Shown here piece after piece: positions 1 to 7,711 of a stretch of DNA of 14,509 nt; the stretch's first letter is position 1; each line of letters begins with the position of its first letter. The position numbers and the translations under genes were made by a program. This stretch comes from Cellvibrio sp. (GTDB taxonomy: Bacteria; Pseudomonadota; Gammaproteobacteria; Pseudomonadales; Cellvibrionaceae), in the NCBI GenBank assembly GCA_021323495.1, contig JAJQJO010000045.1, positions 1 to 14,509 of the forward strand, read 5' to 3'. The notes beneath the pieces were generated by a model. The model was not told where the DNA came from. It saw only the letters and a program-made list of their open reading frames with translations, and searched no databases.

Positions 1-2
1 CC

Positions 3-190
3 ACGCCTGTATCCAGCCTCATATCGTCGAGCAAAGCCAGTGTTGCCAGTTCAATGGCAAGCAGTAAATCCAGTTCCAGCATTGCGACTGTTTCCAGCAT
101 TAAATCGTCAAGCGTATCCAGCGTGGCTCTTTCAAGTGCTGTGAGTATTATTTCATCCAGCAAATCCAGCGCGGCCAGCTCTGTTTCGTC
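3..190 (+). repeat. Polyserine linker coding region (PL9 enzyme)
   Basis: Degenerate low-complexity DNA built from AGC, TCC, TCG, AGT and TCA serine codons interspersed with Ala, Val, Ile and Lys codons. It encodes a flexible linker that continues leftward out of the window. Such linkers separate modules in Cellvibrio secreted glycan-active enzymes. The mixing of serine codons avoids exact tandem DNA repeats. Confidence 0.85.
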
Positions 191-1262
191 AAATTGTTTG
201 GGCAATATCAGTGCGGCAAAAACTTATTATGTTTCGCACAATGGCTCTGCCAATGGCGATGGCAACAGTTTTACCAGCGCGATGGACTTAACCACTGCTT
301 TGGCTGCGGTAACGGCAGGCCAAATGTTGTTGTTGGAACCCGGTACCTACACAGTGCCTTACGCGGCAGGCGTAGCGAATACGATCAAGCTTTCCAAATC
401 GGGAACCGTAAGTGCGCCTATTCGTGTGGTAGCGGCTAATTGCGGGCGCGCCGTGATTGATTTTTCGTTCCCTGAACAGCAATGGGTGCAGGATTCTTAT
501 GGCATTTCATTAACCGGCAGCTATTGGTATTTCAAAGGGATTGAAATTACCCGCGCCGGTTATCAGGGTGTGTATGTAACCGGCAAATACAACACCTTTG
601 AAAATTGCGCTTTCCACAACAACCGCAATACCGGTTTGGAGATTAACAAAGGGGGCGCTTACACCACAGTGATTAATTCTGATGCCTATCGCAATTACGA
701 TCCGAAAAAACTGGGTAGCATGGCCGATGGTTTTGGCCCGAAACAAACCCAGGGCCCAGGTAATAAATTTATCGGCTGCCGCGCCTGGGAAAATTCCGAT
801 GATGGGTTTGATATGTTCGATAGCCCGGAAGTGGTAACAGTGGAAAATAGCTGGGCGTTCCGCAACGGTGTGGATATTTGGAACTATGGCGGTTTCACCG
901 GCAATGGCAACGGTTTTAAACTGGGCGGTAATGCGGTAGTAGCAAAAAACCGCATTACCAATTCAGTGGCTTTTGACAATAAACATTATTTCCGCAATAA
1001 TATTTCGTTATCGGGCCCGGTGAGCATCGCTAATGCCGATGCTAAAAATAATTCCTGGGATACCGGGCCTTTGGCAATTGTATCTGACTTTATCAGTCTG
1101 GATTTATCACTGGCAACCGCCGCGAGAAATCCGGATGGCTCACTGCCAAATAACAATCTCTTTAAATTAACCGCGACCAGTGCGTTGATTGATAAGGGGG
1201 TGAACGTCAGCTTGCCCTACCTTGGCAATGCGCCGGATTTAGGTGCGTTTGAAAAGCAATAA
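3..1262 (+). CDS. Secreted pectate lyase, polysaccharide lyase family 9 (5' end outside window)
   Basis: Calcium-dependent beta-elimination of polygalacturonate outside the cell. The reading frame is open from base 3 with no start, so the gene is truncated at its 5' end; the ATG at 54 lies inside a Ser/Ala/Val/Lys linker and is not credible as a start. Numbering from that Met, the linker runs to about residue 46 and a right-handed beta-helix fills about 55-400, starting with AKTYYVS and ending near PDLGAFE. Family knowledge: Dickeya Pel9A uses Asp209, Asp233, Asp234, Asp237 and base Lys273. Here D225 (ADGFGPK), D249, D250 and D253 (NSDDGFD) and K289 (GNGFKLGG) reproduce all four spacings exactly (24, 1, 3, 36), so the enzyme is probably active. 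The missing N-terminus should hold a signal peptide and perhaps another module. It shares the linker style and probable substrate with the PL1 gene downstream. Confidence 0.9.
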   Translation, partial: TPVSSLISSSKASVASSMASSKSSSSIATVSSIKSSSVSSVALSSAVSIISSSKSSAASSVSSNCLGNISAAKTYYVSHNGSANGDGNSFTSAMDLTTALAAVTAGQMLLLEPGTYTVPYAAGVANTIKLSKSGTVSAPIRVVAANCGRAVIDFSFPEQQWVQDSYGISLTGSYWYFKGIEITRAGYQGVYVTGKYNTFENCAFHNNRNTGLEINKGGAYTTVINSDAYRNYDPKKLGSMADGFGPKQTQGPGNKFIGCRAWENSDDGFDMFDSPEVVTVENSWAFRNGVDIWNYGGFTGNGNGFKLGGNAVVAKNRITNSVAFDNKHYFRNNISLSGPVSIANADAKNNSWDTGPLAIVSDFISLDLSLATAARNPDGSLPNNNLFKLTATSALIDKGVNVSLPYLGNAPDLGAFEKQ

Positions 1263-1275
1263 AAGTAAATGATTT

Positions 1276-1312
1276 AAAAAGCCGTGCGTGGATAACCGCG
1301 CACGGCTTTTTT
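1276..1312 (+). terminator. Rho-independent terminator after the PL9 gene
   Basis: Perfect GC-rich stem GCCGTGCG (1281-1288) and CGCACGGC (1299-1306) with a 10-nt loop. It is preceded by A5 and followed by T6 (1307-1312), and begins 13 nt after the PL9 stop codon. The A and T flanks can extend the stem. Confidence 0.92.
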
Positions 1313-1626
1313 ATTTAGAGCGCTGCATCTGCAGGTGTTCTGTGGTGACAATATTTGGAATCCCTGTTTAGTTTGCGCCCATAATCACAGCATTATTTAA
1401 CCGGTGTACTATCCTTCAATTTCCACGGCATAAGCATTTTCCCTTCTGTATAAAAAATGCATCGGTATCACAATAACAGCGAGCGCAAAGTCTCTCGCTA
1501 CTGATAAATAAAAAAATCGACCGCATTACTTCATTAGATAGCATGCAGCTATTTCGCACATTTTTTATTGCGAATTGGTTGCCGCTATTTCCTTAACAAT
1601 AAATGCTTATACGTTTGGAGAATTCT
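1313..1626. other. Intergenic spacer upstream of the PL1 gene; no gene seen
   Basis: AT-rich leader of the PL1 pectate lyase with no convincing ORF. It holds a candidate operator-like inverted repeat at 1553-1574 and a weak hairpin, AGCGAG (1478-1483) with CTCGCT (1494-1499). A TATAAA at 1449-1454 has no acceptable -35 partner at normal spacing, so no promoter is called. The Shine-Dalgarno GGAG at 1617-1620 belongs to the gene starting at 1627. Confidence 0.6.
1553..1574. promoter_or_regulatory. Candidate operator: inverted repeat upstream of the PL1 gene
   Basis: Perfect 6-bp arms TTCGCA (1553-1558) and TGCGAA (1569-1574) are separated by 10 nt that are mostly T. The centre-to-centre distance is 16 bp, and the repeat ends 52 nt before the start codon. 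The geometry could suit a dimeric repressor or a weak RNA hairpin. It does not resemble the enterobacterial KdgR box. The regulatory role is inference. Confidence 0.3.
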
Positions 1627-3195
1627 ATGCGTGCTTTCCGATTAATCTTTGTTTTAATGATGGGTATTGTTGCCAGCACCGCGTCGGCAGCAAATCGTCC
1701 CGCCGGTTATATAACGATATGCAACGAGGGGAAAACCTGTTCTGTTGCCGGATCAACTTTGGTTGCTTACGGCCGCGCTGATAAATTCACCTACAAAACC
1801 CTGAGCGGTAGTTTTGTTTGTGGGGAGGTTACTTTCGGTTCCGGTACTAAAGTCGCTGGCGGCACGAATGAATGTTCTATTCCTTCGGGTACGGCAACCT
1901 CAAGCAGGTCCAGTGTGCCCAGCTCCCCTAGTACATCCCGAGCTTCCAGCAGCACACCATCGAGTGTGGCGAGTTCGCTGCCGCCATCAAGCTCATCCAT
2001 TATTTCCAGCGCAATTAGTTCGAGCACTACCAGTTCATCACCCAGCAGTGTGGTGCCATTGCCAGTGGGTGACGGTTTAATGGGCTGGGGCAGCGTGCAC
2101 GCCGATGGTTTACCGACCGGTGGCGCAGGAGGCCAAACCTGTACCGCAACATCACTGGCCACGCTGCAAGCCTGTATCAGTACCGCAAGCAGTGGCAGCA
2201 ATAAAACCGTCCCCTGGATTATCTACGTGAAGGGTTATATTGACGGGGCAACCAACTCCGACACCACCGGCTTTACCCAACTGCGGATTAACCGCGATAG
2301 CACCTCGCTGATCGGCGTGATAGAAAATGGCCTGGTACCAACACTTAATGCAGTCTGGATTACTGTGGGTGCCTATAAAAATATCATTGTGCGCAATTTG
2401 CGTTTCGTTTCCGGAAAAGATACCGGTTGGTCGTATGAAAGTTTTTCCAGGTGCACTTACATCGATAAAGATTATTGCGCATCCAATGCGGACCCGGATA
2501 GCTTGACCTTACAAGGTGTACAGCGCGCCTGGGTTGATCACTGCGAATTTACTGACGGTGCGAATTTTAATGGCGTGAATCCAAATAAAGCGTTTTACAA
2601 GATGTACGACGGTTTGCTGGATATTAAAAAAGGGTCGGATTTTATTACGCTCTCGTACAACAAATTCAGCAATCACGATAAATCCATGTTGATTGGCTCC
2701 AGTGATGTCAACGATGGGGAGTATCGCATTACCTTTTATCGCAACTGGTTCCACTACACCGGCCAACGTACACCGCGTATCCGCAATGGACAGGTACATC
2801 TGCTTAACAATTTATATGAGGGAGTAAAACGCACCACCGAGGACCGCCCTTACCACATGACCTATGCAGTGGGATTGGGCTTTAACGGCAAGGCTTATTC
2901 CGAGCACAATGCGTTTGACATCCAGGGCGCTGCGGCGACCGACCTGCTATCGGCGAACTTTGATGCATGGAGCCAATACTTTACCGACATAGGCTCCTGG
3001 CTCAATGGCGCACCGGTGGATCTGAATGCGGTGGCGGCCAGTGTGATCAACGCGCAAAATATTGCGGAAAAAGATACAAAGCCATTCCTCGGCCCGGTCA
3101 CCTGGTCACCGCGCGATCATTACGCATACAGTCCGTTAACGACTGTGGATGAGGTACGTCGTCTGGTGAAAGCCAACGCCGGGGTTATCCAATAA
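1627..3195 (+). CDS. Secreted pectate lyase, polysaccharide lyase family 1
   Basis: Extracellular calcium-dependent lyase cleaving polygalacturonate by beta-elimination; 522 residues. The start is the ATG at 1627, six bases after GGAG, rather than the in-frame ATG at 1603: it opens directly into a signal peptide (MRAFRLIFVLMMGIVASTASA, cleavage near residue 21). A four-cysteine module follows (about 22-88; C32, C38, C65, C83), then a Ser/Thr/Pro linker (about 89-145) and the Pec_lyase_C beta-helix (about 150-520). Visible family motifs are WVDHCEFTD and DGLLDIK. By alignment to Dickeya PelC, D328 and D332 fill calcium sites (E166, D170), K334 matches K172, K352 matches K190, and R381 in QRTPRIR matches catalytic R218. 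All are present, so the enzyme is probably active. It is separated from the PL9 gene by a terminator, so it is a separate transcription unit with likely shared induction by pectin. Confidence 0.93.
   Translation: MRAFRLIFVLMMGIVASTASAANRPAGYITICNEGKTCSVAGSTLVAYGRADKFTYKTLSGSFVCGEVTFGSGTKVAGGTNECSIPSGTATSSRSSVPSSPSTSRASSSTPSSVASSLPPSSSSIISSAISSSTTSSSPSSVVPLPVGDGLMGWGSVHADGLPTGGAGGQTCTATSLATLQACISTASSGSNKTVPWIIYVKGYIDGATNSDTTGFTQLRINRDSTSLIGVIENGLVPTLNAVWITVGAYKNIIVRNLRFVSGKDTGWSYESFSRCTYIDKDYCASNADPDSLTLQGVQRAWVDHCEFTDGANFNGVNPNKAFYKMYDGLLDIKKGSDFITLSYNKFSNHDKSMLIGSSDVNDGEYRITFYRNWFHYTGQRTPRIRNGQVHLLNNLYEGVKRTTEDRPYHMTYAVGLGFNGKAYSEHNAFDIQGAAATDLLSANFDAWSQYFTDIGSWLNGAPVDLNAVAASVINAQNIAEKDTKPFLGPVTWSPRDHYAYSPLTTVDEVRRLVKANAGVIQ
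1894..2062 (+). repeat. Ser/Thr/Pro-rich linker coding region (PL1 enzyme)
   Basis: Low-complexity serine-codon DNA encoding a flexible linker between the N-terminal cysteine module and the catalytic beta-helix. It shares short patterns such as SIISS and SSVASS with the PL9 linker upstream, consistent with linker exchange or convergent drift. Confidence 0.8.
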
Positions 3196-3352
3196 TCCCC
3201 TGATCCTGGGTTAATACTTATATCTATTCACTTTCGTTGGAACATTTGCCATGGATGGCTCCACCCCCACAAACAAATTTTTCAATAAGATTGCCCGGTG
3301 TTTGATAATCGCTTAGTTTAGGCCAGTCGCACTTAACGCCACGGAATTGATT

Positions 3353-4630
3353 ATGTACCTCGGGGAAAAACTGAAACCACAACTTATACAATGGATTCAC
3401 GCTAACCATTGGGAATATAGCGAATGGTTGTACGCCGCTATAGTGGCGGGTATTTTTTTGATAACGGCGGTAGTGCTGCATCTTCTATTGCATTCGGTGC
3501 TATTGCGGAGCATTAAACGCCGGCTTAATAAAACGCAAACTTTTTGGAGCCTGGCGGTCACCGAACACAAATTACTCAAATATTTCGCGCTGGTTTTCCA
3601 GGGCCTTGTACTTCTGGCGCAAGCCCGCCTCTGGCTGCCCAATGACTCGGAAATGTTTGGCCTGGTCAGCACGCTCGCAAATTTATGGATATTGTTTTAT
3701 TCCGTTCTATCGATTTTTTCCCTGTTGAATGTTGTAGAAAGCATTTTCAAATCCGGTAGCCAAAAACACAATCTGCCTGTGCGCGGCATGTTGCAGAGCG
3801 TCAAATTGATTGCCGCGCTGACGGCTGTTATTTTTGCGATCTCCCTGCTGATCGGTGAATCCCCCCTTATTTTGCTCAGCGGGCTGGGGGCGATGACGGC
3901 GGTATTCCTGTTGGTGTTCAAAGATGTATTGCTCGGTTTTGTCGCGGGCATCCAACTTTCGGCGAATGACATGCTCGCACTCGGGGATTGGCTGGAGATG
4001 CCCAAGTACAACGCCGATGGCGAAGTGATTGATATCAGCCTGACCACCGTCAAAGTGCGCAACTGGGATAACACCATCACTACCATCCCGGCCTATTCGT
4101 TGATTGCCGACTCATTTAAAAATTGGCGCGGCATGAGTGAGTCGGGTGGACGGCGGATCAAACGCGCAGTTCTTATCGATGCTACCAGCGTCCAATTTTT
4201 ACAGCCGGAAGATATCGTGCGGTTGCGCCGTACCGCCTTGTTAAGTGACTACATTGAGCAAAAAATTACCGACATTGAAGCGGAAAATCGGCAGTCCGGG
4301 CTGGATTTAAGCTCGCCAGTCAATGGGCGCCGCCTGACTAATCTGGGGACTTTTCGCGCTTACCTGACCGTATATTTACGCCAGCACAAATCCATCCATA
4401 CCACCATGACGCAGCTGGTGCGCCAACTCGCCCCCGAGCCGAATGGTATCCCGTTGGAAATTTATGCCTTCGCCAATGACACCGGCTGGGTCAATTACGA
4501 AGCTATCCAGGGCGATATCTTTGATCATATTTTCGCAATACTGCCGGAGTTTGGCCTGCGGGTTTACCAGGCCCCCTCAGGCCATGATATGCAGCACATA
4601 AACGCTTACCAGCAGCTGAGCCAGCCATAA
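3353..4630 (+). CDS. ybdG: Mechanosensitive channel, YbdG (MscS-superfamily) type
   Basis: Inner-membrane channel that opens on membrane tension to release solutes during hypo-osmotic shock; the E. coli relative YbdG is a miniconductance (MscM-like) channel. The protein is 425 residues (E. coli YbdG 415). The ATG at 3353 is preferred over the TTG at 3347 because GGA at 3343-3345 leaves a 7-nt gap to the ATG but only one base to the TTG. Hydrophobic segments lie at about 25-47, 74-95, 102-127, 148-167 and 172-197; the last is the probable pore helix. The MscS beta-domain (about 205-258) carries GDWLEMPKYNADGEV, TTVKVRNWDNTITTIP and SFKNWRGMSESGGRRIKR, nearly the YbdG signature. No promoter or terminator is obvious; the gene converges on the membrane-protein gene at 4752-5315. 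Confidence 0.9.
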   Translation: MYLGEKLKPQLIQWIHANHWEYSEWLYAAIVAGIFLITAVVLHLLLHSVLLRSIKRRLNKTQTFWSLAVTEHKLLKYFALVFQGLVLLAQARLWLPNDSEMFGLVSTLANLWILFYSVLSIFSLLNVVESIFKSGSQKHNLPVRGMLQSVKLIAALTAVIFAISLLIGESPLILLSGLGAMTAVFLLVFKDVLLGFVAGIQLSANDMLALGDWLEMPKYNADGEVIDISLTTVKVRNWDNTITTIPAYSLIADSFKNWRGMSESGGRRIKRAVLIDATSVQFLQPEDIVRLRRTALLSDYIEQKITDIEAENRQSGLDLSSPVNGRRLTNLGTFRAYLTVYLRQHKSIHTTMTQLVRQLAPEPNGIPLEIYAFANDTGWVNYEAIQGDIFDHIFAILPEFGLRVYQAPSGHDMQHINAYQQLSQP

Positions 4631-4751
4631 CAAGCTAATTAACCGTGGCCGAAACTGCCGTATGTAGCGAATAGAGCGCTTGAATTTGCGGCCCAATACC
4701 CAACGCCATCCAGATTCTGTTCAGGCAGTGCCGGATTGCCAGGATGGCGGG

Positions 4752-5315
4752 CTAGCGCATCACATAGGCATCATAATCGTTGCGCAGGCCACGCCAATAC
4801 TCAATTGCAATCAACAATGCAAATCCCATACAACCGGCGTAGATCGTCATTACATAAATGTAGGACGCTACATTGTTCCATGGTCGCGCAATACCGAGGT
4901 AGCAGGCGTATAACCAGGACACTCCCGATATTGTCGCCGTCACCAGGATCAAAAACTGCTCGCTCACCCCTTGGCCGATAAAACCTTTTGCTGATATTAA
5001 TTTGGGAAAACTGTAATAGTGCAGGAACAGTCCGTTGAGGGTGAGAATGCTCACCACAGTAAACTTGGCCCAAAGTTTCTGGTTCATTAGATAAGCCGGA
5101 TTGTCGAGAAAACCCTGCACCACCAATCCCAGACCGCTTATCCATAAAATAACCAGGGCAACAAAAACCATCCCGGCACTTTTTTGCAAGTCGCCAACGG
5201 CTTCTGTGTCCATGGGACGACCACGCTGTTTCGACAGAGCCAAGTCCTGGATTAATAGTATGCCCACAGCAATGCAGGCGGCGATAAGGTGAACGTAAAC
5301 CAAAAGGGTTTTCAT
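4752..5315 (-). CDS. Hypothetical five-helix integral membrane protein
   Basis: 187 residues, function not recognised. Five hydrophobic segments are visible at about 3-25, 45-68, 82-105, 119-141 and 152-173. Histidines sit within predicted helices 1 (H9, YVHLIAAC) and 3 (H99, LFLHYYSF), and QKLWAKF precedes helix 3. This layout resembles small bacterial membrane families of the DUF2214/CopD-like kind, in which membrane histidines could hold a metal or haem; that is a guess. The ATG at 5315 follows AGAGG with a 10-nt gap, a weak site. It converges on the YbdG gene with a 121-base gap lacking a clear terminator, and is divergent from the small gene at 5624. Confidence 0.75.
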   Translation of the reverse strand: MKTLLVYVHLIAACIAVGILLIQDLALSKQRGRPMDTEAVGDLQKSAGMVFVALVILWISGLGLVVQGFLDNPAYLMNQKLWAKFTVVSILTLNGLFLHYYSFPKLISAKGFIGQGVSEQFLILVTATISGVSWLYACYLGIARPWNNVASYIYVMTIYAGCMGFALLIAIEYWRGLRNDYDAYVMR

Positions 5316-5623
5316 AGGTCAGATGCCTCTATTTTTATCATGATGAGGTGCCGCCTGTAGGGAGGCGCCGTGCTAACAGTAATCGCGCTCCCGGCGTTAC
5401 TGCCAGGCCATTATCAAATGGAATATCCGGACAATTCTTGATGTAAAACAAATAGACACTACGCCAATCCGGCCAGACCAGATTCCGGCAAGGCACATGC
5501 AATTTATTTTTTTATCCATGGAAACACCAGGTGGATAACGGGGGGCATATCCCCTTGAAGTTAGCTGCATTCACCCCCACATCCGCGCCTACACCATGTT
5601 AGGCAATTGGGGTCGATAAGGTT
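5316..5623. other. Divergent intergenic region; no gene seen
   Basis: About 308 bases between the minus-strand membrane protein and the plus-strand small gene ahead of gshA. It holds a possible heat-shock-type promoter (5551-5582) and a small GGGG/CCCC hairpin just before it. No ORF with a ribosome binding site and no RNA gene was recognised. Confidence 0.55.
5551..5582 (+). promoter_or_regulatory. Possible sigma-32-type promoter
   Basis: CCCCTTGAA (5551-5559), a 14-nt spacer, then CCCCCACAT (5574-5582). The heat-shock consensus is roughly CCCTTGAA, 13-17 nt, CCCCATNT. The predicted start lies about 35 nt before the ATG at 5624. It rests on pattern match only and would drive the small gene and possibly gshA. 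Confidence 0.3.
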
Positions 5624-5956
5624 ATGAGCGAACTTTTTATCCTGCAAAACCAGGACAAACTCTTTCTTGGCCGCCAGAACAACTGGCTGGATGGACGCGA
5701 TCTGGCCGCACTGTTCAAAACCGCGCATAAAGATGAAGCCATCAACCAGATGTTTGAGGCAAGCTCCAAAGATTACCGGCAGCGCATCAAAGTAATAAGT
5801 TGTCCCGCAAACGAAAAAGGCCTGCCACAGATCGATCCTGACTTATTGCCCGAGCCATTACCCAAAGCCGGTAAGGATTTATTTGAAACATTGGCAACGG
5901 TGCCCGATGCCGCACATGAATCGGCAGCACCAACGCCCCAAGCCGATTTATCCTGA
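5624..5956 (+). CDS. Conserved-looking small protein of unknown function upstream of gshA
   Basis: 110 residues, family not recognised. The first 60 or so residues look like a compact domain (MSELFILQNQ, FLGRQNNWLDGRD, FKTAHKDEAINQMFEASSKDY), followed by a Pro/Ala-rich, probably disordered tail. There is no signal peptide or membrane segment, so it is likely cytoplasmic. One cysteine (C60) lies near the domain end. The ATG at 5624 is preceded by TAAGG only two bases away, a tight Shine-Dalgarno spacing that suggests modest translation. Its stop is 64 bases before the gshA start on the same strand, so co-transcription with gshA is plausible, but no functional link is evident. Confidence 0.75.
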   Translation: MSELFILQNQDKLFLGRQNNWLDGRDLAALFKTAHKDEAINQMFEASSKDYRQRIKVISCPANEKGLPQIDPDLLPEPLPKAGKDLFETLATVPDAAHESAAPTPQADLS

Positions 5957-6020
5957 ACTTTGCCAATGTCCTCGCCCCTTGCGGCCTACCTGATTGCTCT
6001 TGCAGCTAAAGGAAATTGAA

Positions 6021-7646
6021 GTGTCTTTATCCGAGGGTCTACCCCAAAACCTGTCAACCGCCCTGCTCGCGACCTTTGCTGAACCGGCCAATAATGCCAG
6101 CCTGCGCGGAATCCTGCGTGGATTGGAAAAAGAAAGCCTGAGAGTCACCCCGCAGGGTACCCTGGCGCAGACTGAACACCCGCGCGCGCTCGGTTCGGCA
6201 CTTACCCACCCGCATATCACCACCGATTACAGCGAAGCCCTGCTTGAATTTATTACCGAGCCGTTTGCTGATGTGGAGCATCTGCTCGCCCAGCTGGACG
6301 ATATCCATCGCTTTACCTATCAACAGCTGGCAAGCAACCGCGAGCGACTCTGGCCAGCGAGCATGCCCTGTATCCTGGGCAGCGATAATGAAATCCCGGT
6401 GGCGCGCTATGGCAGCTCTAATAGCGGCCGAATGAAAACGGTGTATCGCGTTGGCTTGGGGCACCGCTATGGCCGCGCCATGCAAACCATCGCGGGCATT
6501 CATTACAATTTCAGTTTGCCTGACGATTTCTGGCGCGCATTGCAAAACCAGAGCGGCGACCAGCAAACATTGCAGGATTTTAAAACGGCACGTTACTTTG
6601 GTTTGATTCGCAATTTTCGCCGCAACTTTTGGCTGCTGATTTATTTATTTGGTGCATCGCCTGCGGTTTGCTCTTGTTTTGTCAACAATCGCGCGCACAA
6701 ATTGCAACCGTTTCCCGCCGCCCCACAGACCATGTATCTACCCTACGCCACATCGCTGCGCATGGGCGACTTGGGATATCAAAGCGATGCACAGAAAAGT
6801 CTGGTGGTCGATTACAACAACCTCGACGACTATTTAAAAACCCTGTGCGGCGCTATCACCCAAAGCCATCCGGCCTACGAGCAAATCGGTGTTAAAGATG
6901 GCGCGGGAGCTTACCAGCAGCTCAACAGCAGCTTACTTCAAATCGAAAATGAATTTTATTCGAGCATCCGCCCCAAGCGCACTACCGAACGTGGTGAAAC
7001 GGCGTTGCAAGCGCTGCGTTTGCGCGGTGTGGAATATGTGGAAGTGCGCTGCGTCGATTTAAATCCCTATGAGCCTCTGGGCATTACCATCGAACAGATG
7101 GAAGTGATGGATGCATTTTTGCTCTACTGTCTATTGAGCGATAGCCCTGAAAAGGATGAGCGCGAATTTTATCAGGGGCAGGAAAACCAAAAGCGCATCG
7201 TGAATAGTGGGCGCGCGCCGGCTCTGGAACTACTGCGGGGCGACCACAGTGTATCTATGCGCAGCTGGGCGCAAGAAATTTTGCAAGGTAGCAACGCCTG
7301 CGCTGAATTGCTCGACCAAGCCAAAGGTGGCAATGGTTATCGCCAGGCAATAGCATTGCAATTTGCAAAACTTGAAAATGCGGAGTTGACACCCTCGGCA
7401 CGTGTACTGCGCGATATGACCAGCGCCAACCAAAGCTTTTATGCGCACACCCTGGCATTGGCGGAGCAGCATCGCGTTTTCTTTGAGACCCATCCCCTCA
7501 GCGCAGAAAAATATGCAGAATTTGCGCAAATGAGTGCGCAATCGTTACAGACCCAAACGGAATTGGAAACACAGCAGCAAGTTAACTTCGATCAATATCT
7601 GGAAAATTATTACCGCCAGTATCACGGTTGCAGTTGCGGGGCTTAA
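6021..7646 (+). CDS. gshA: Glutamate-cysteine ligase
   Basis: Cytoplasmic ATP-dependent joining of L-glutamate and L-cysteine into gamma-glutamylcysteine, the first and usually rate-limiting step of glutathione synthesis. 541 residues, against 518 in E. coli GshA. The GTG at 6021 is chosen because AAGGA (6009-6013) lies 7 nt upstream; the in-frame TTG at 5994 has no such site. Motifs agree with the proteobacterial class I family: GLEKESLR (E36 and E38, matching E. coli E27 and E29), TTDYSEALLEF (D69 and E76, matching D60 and E67), RYGRAMQTIAGIHYNFSLP at about 149-167, YATSLRMGDLGY, IENEFYSSIRPKR and GVEYVEVRCVDLNPYEPLGI at about 336-355. The metal-binding acidic residues are retained. The Cys-containing C-terminus (YHGCSCGA) is unremarked in my knowledge of the family. 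It ends at a hairpin shared with the convergent FliL-like gene. Confidence 0.96.
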   Translation: MSLSEGLPQNLSTALLATFAEPANNASLRGILRGLEKESLRVTPQGTLAQTEHPRALGSALTHPHITTDYSEALLEFITEPFADVEHLLAQLDDIHRFTYQQLASNRERLWPASMPCILGSDNEIPVARYGSSNSGRMKTVYRVGLGHRYGRAMQTIAGIHYNFSLPDDFWRALQNQSGDQQTLQDFKTARYFGLIRNFRRNFWLLIYLFGASPAVCSCFVNNRAHKLQPFPAAPQTMYLPYATSLRMGDLGYQSDAQKSLVVDYNNLDDYLKTLCGAITQSHPAYEQIGVKDGAGAYQQLNSSLLQIENEFYSSIRPKRTTERGETALQALRLRGVEYVEVRCVDLNPYEPLGITIEQMEVMDAFLLYCLLSDSPEKDEREFYQGQENQKRIVNSGRAPALELLRGDHSVSMRSWAQEILQGSNACAELLDQAKGGNGYRQAIALQFAKLENAELTPSARVLRDMTSANQSFYAHTLALAEQHRVFFETHPLSAEKYAEFAQMSAQSLQTQTELETQQQVNFDQYLENYYRQYHGCSCGA

Positions 7647-7660
7647 TGAGCAGGGAAAAC

Positions 7661-7711
7661 CGGATCAGCCGCGCACAACAAAATAAGCCGCTGATCCGCA
7701 CCGTTATTTTT
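7661..7711. terminator. Bidirectional terminator hairpin between gshA and the FliL-like gene
   Basis: Perfect 9-bp stem CGGATCAGC (7661-7669) and GCTGATCCG (7690-7698) with a 20-nt loop. On the plus strand a T-rich run (TTATTTTT, 7704-7711) follows after five bases; on the minus strand GTTTTCC follows directly. It lies between two convergent genes, so it can serve both; the T-run falls inside the end of the minus-strand gene. Confidence 0.7.

Noticed and set aside
54..56. ATG at 54 as the start of the PL9 gene
   Set aside because: It lies inside a polyserine linker, has no ribosome binding site or signal peptide after it, and the frame is open to the window edge.
3..190. Serine-codon DNA as a CRISPR or tandem-repeat array
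   Set aside because: The repeats are at protein level only; DNA units are short, irregular and in frame, with no spacer structure.
1449..1454. TATAAA as a -10 box for the PL1 gene
   Set aside because: No -35-like element at 16-18 nt; TTCCAC upstream is 22 nt away.
1791..2201. 136-codon minus-strand frame
   Set aside because: It is antisense to the PL1 linker and N-module; serine-codon repeats generate long open antisense frames. Leu/Glu/Val-rich low-complexity product with no family.
3697..4086. 129-codon minus-strand frame
   Set aside because: It lies wholly inside the well-supported YbdG gene on the other strand and has no recognisable domain.
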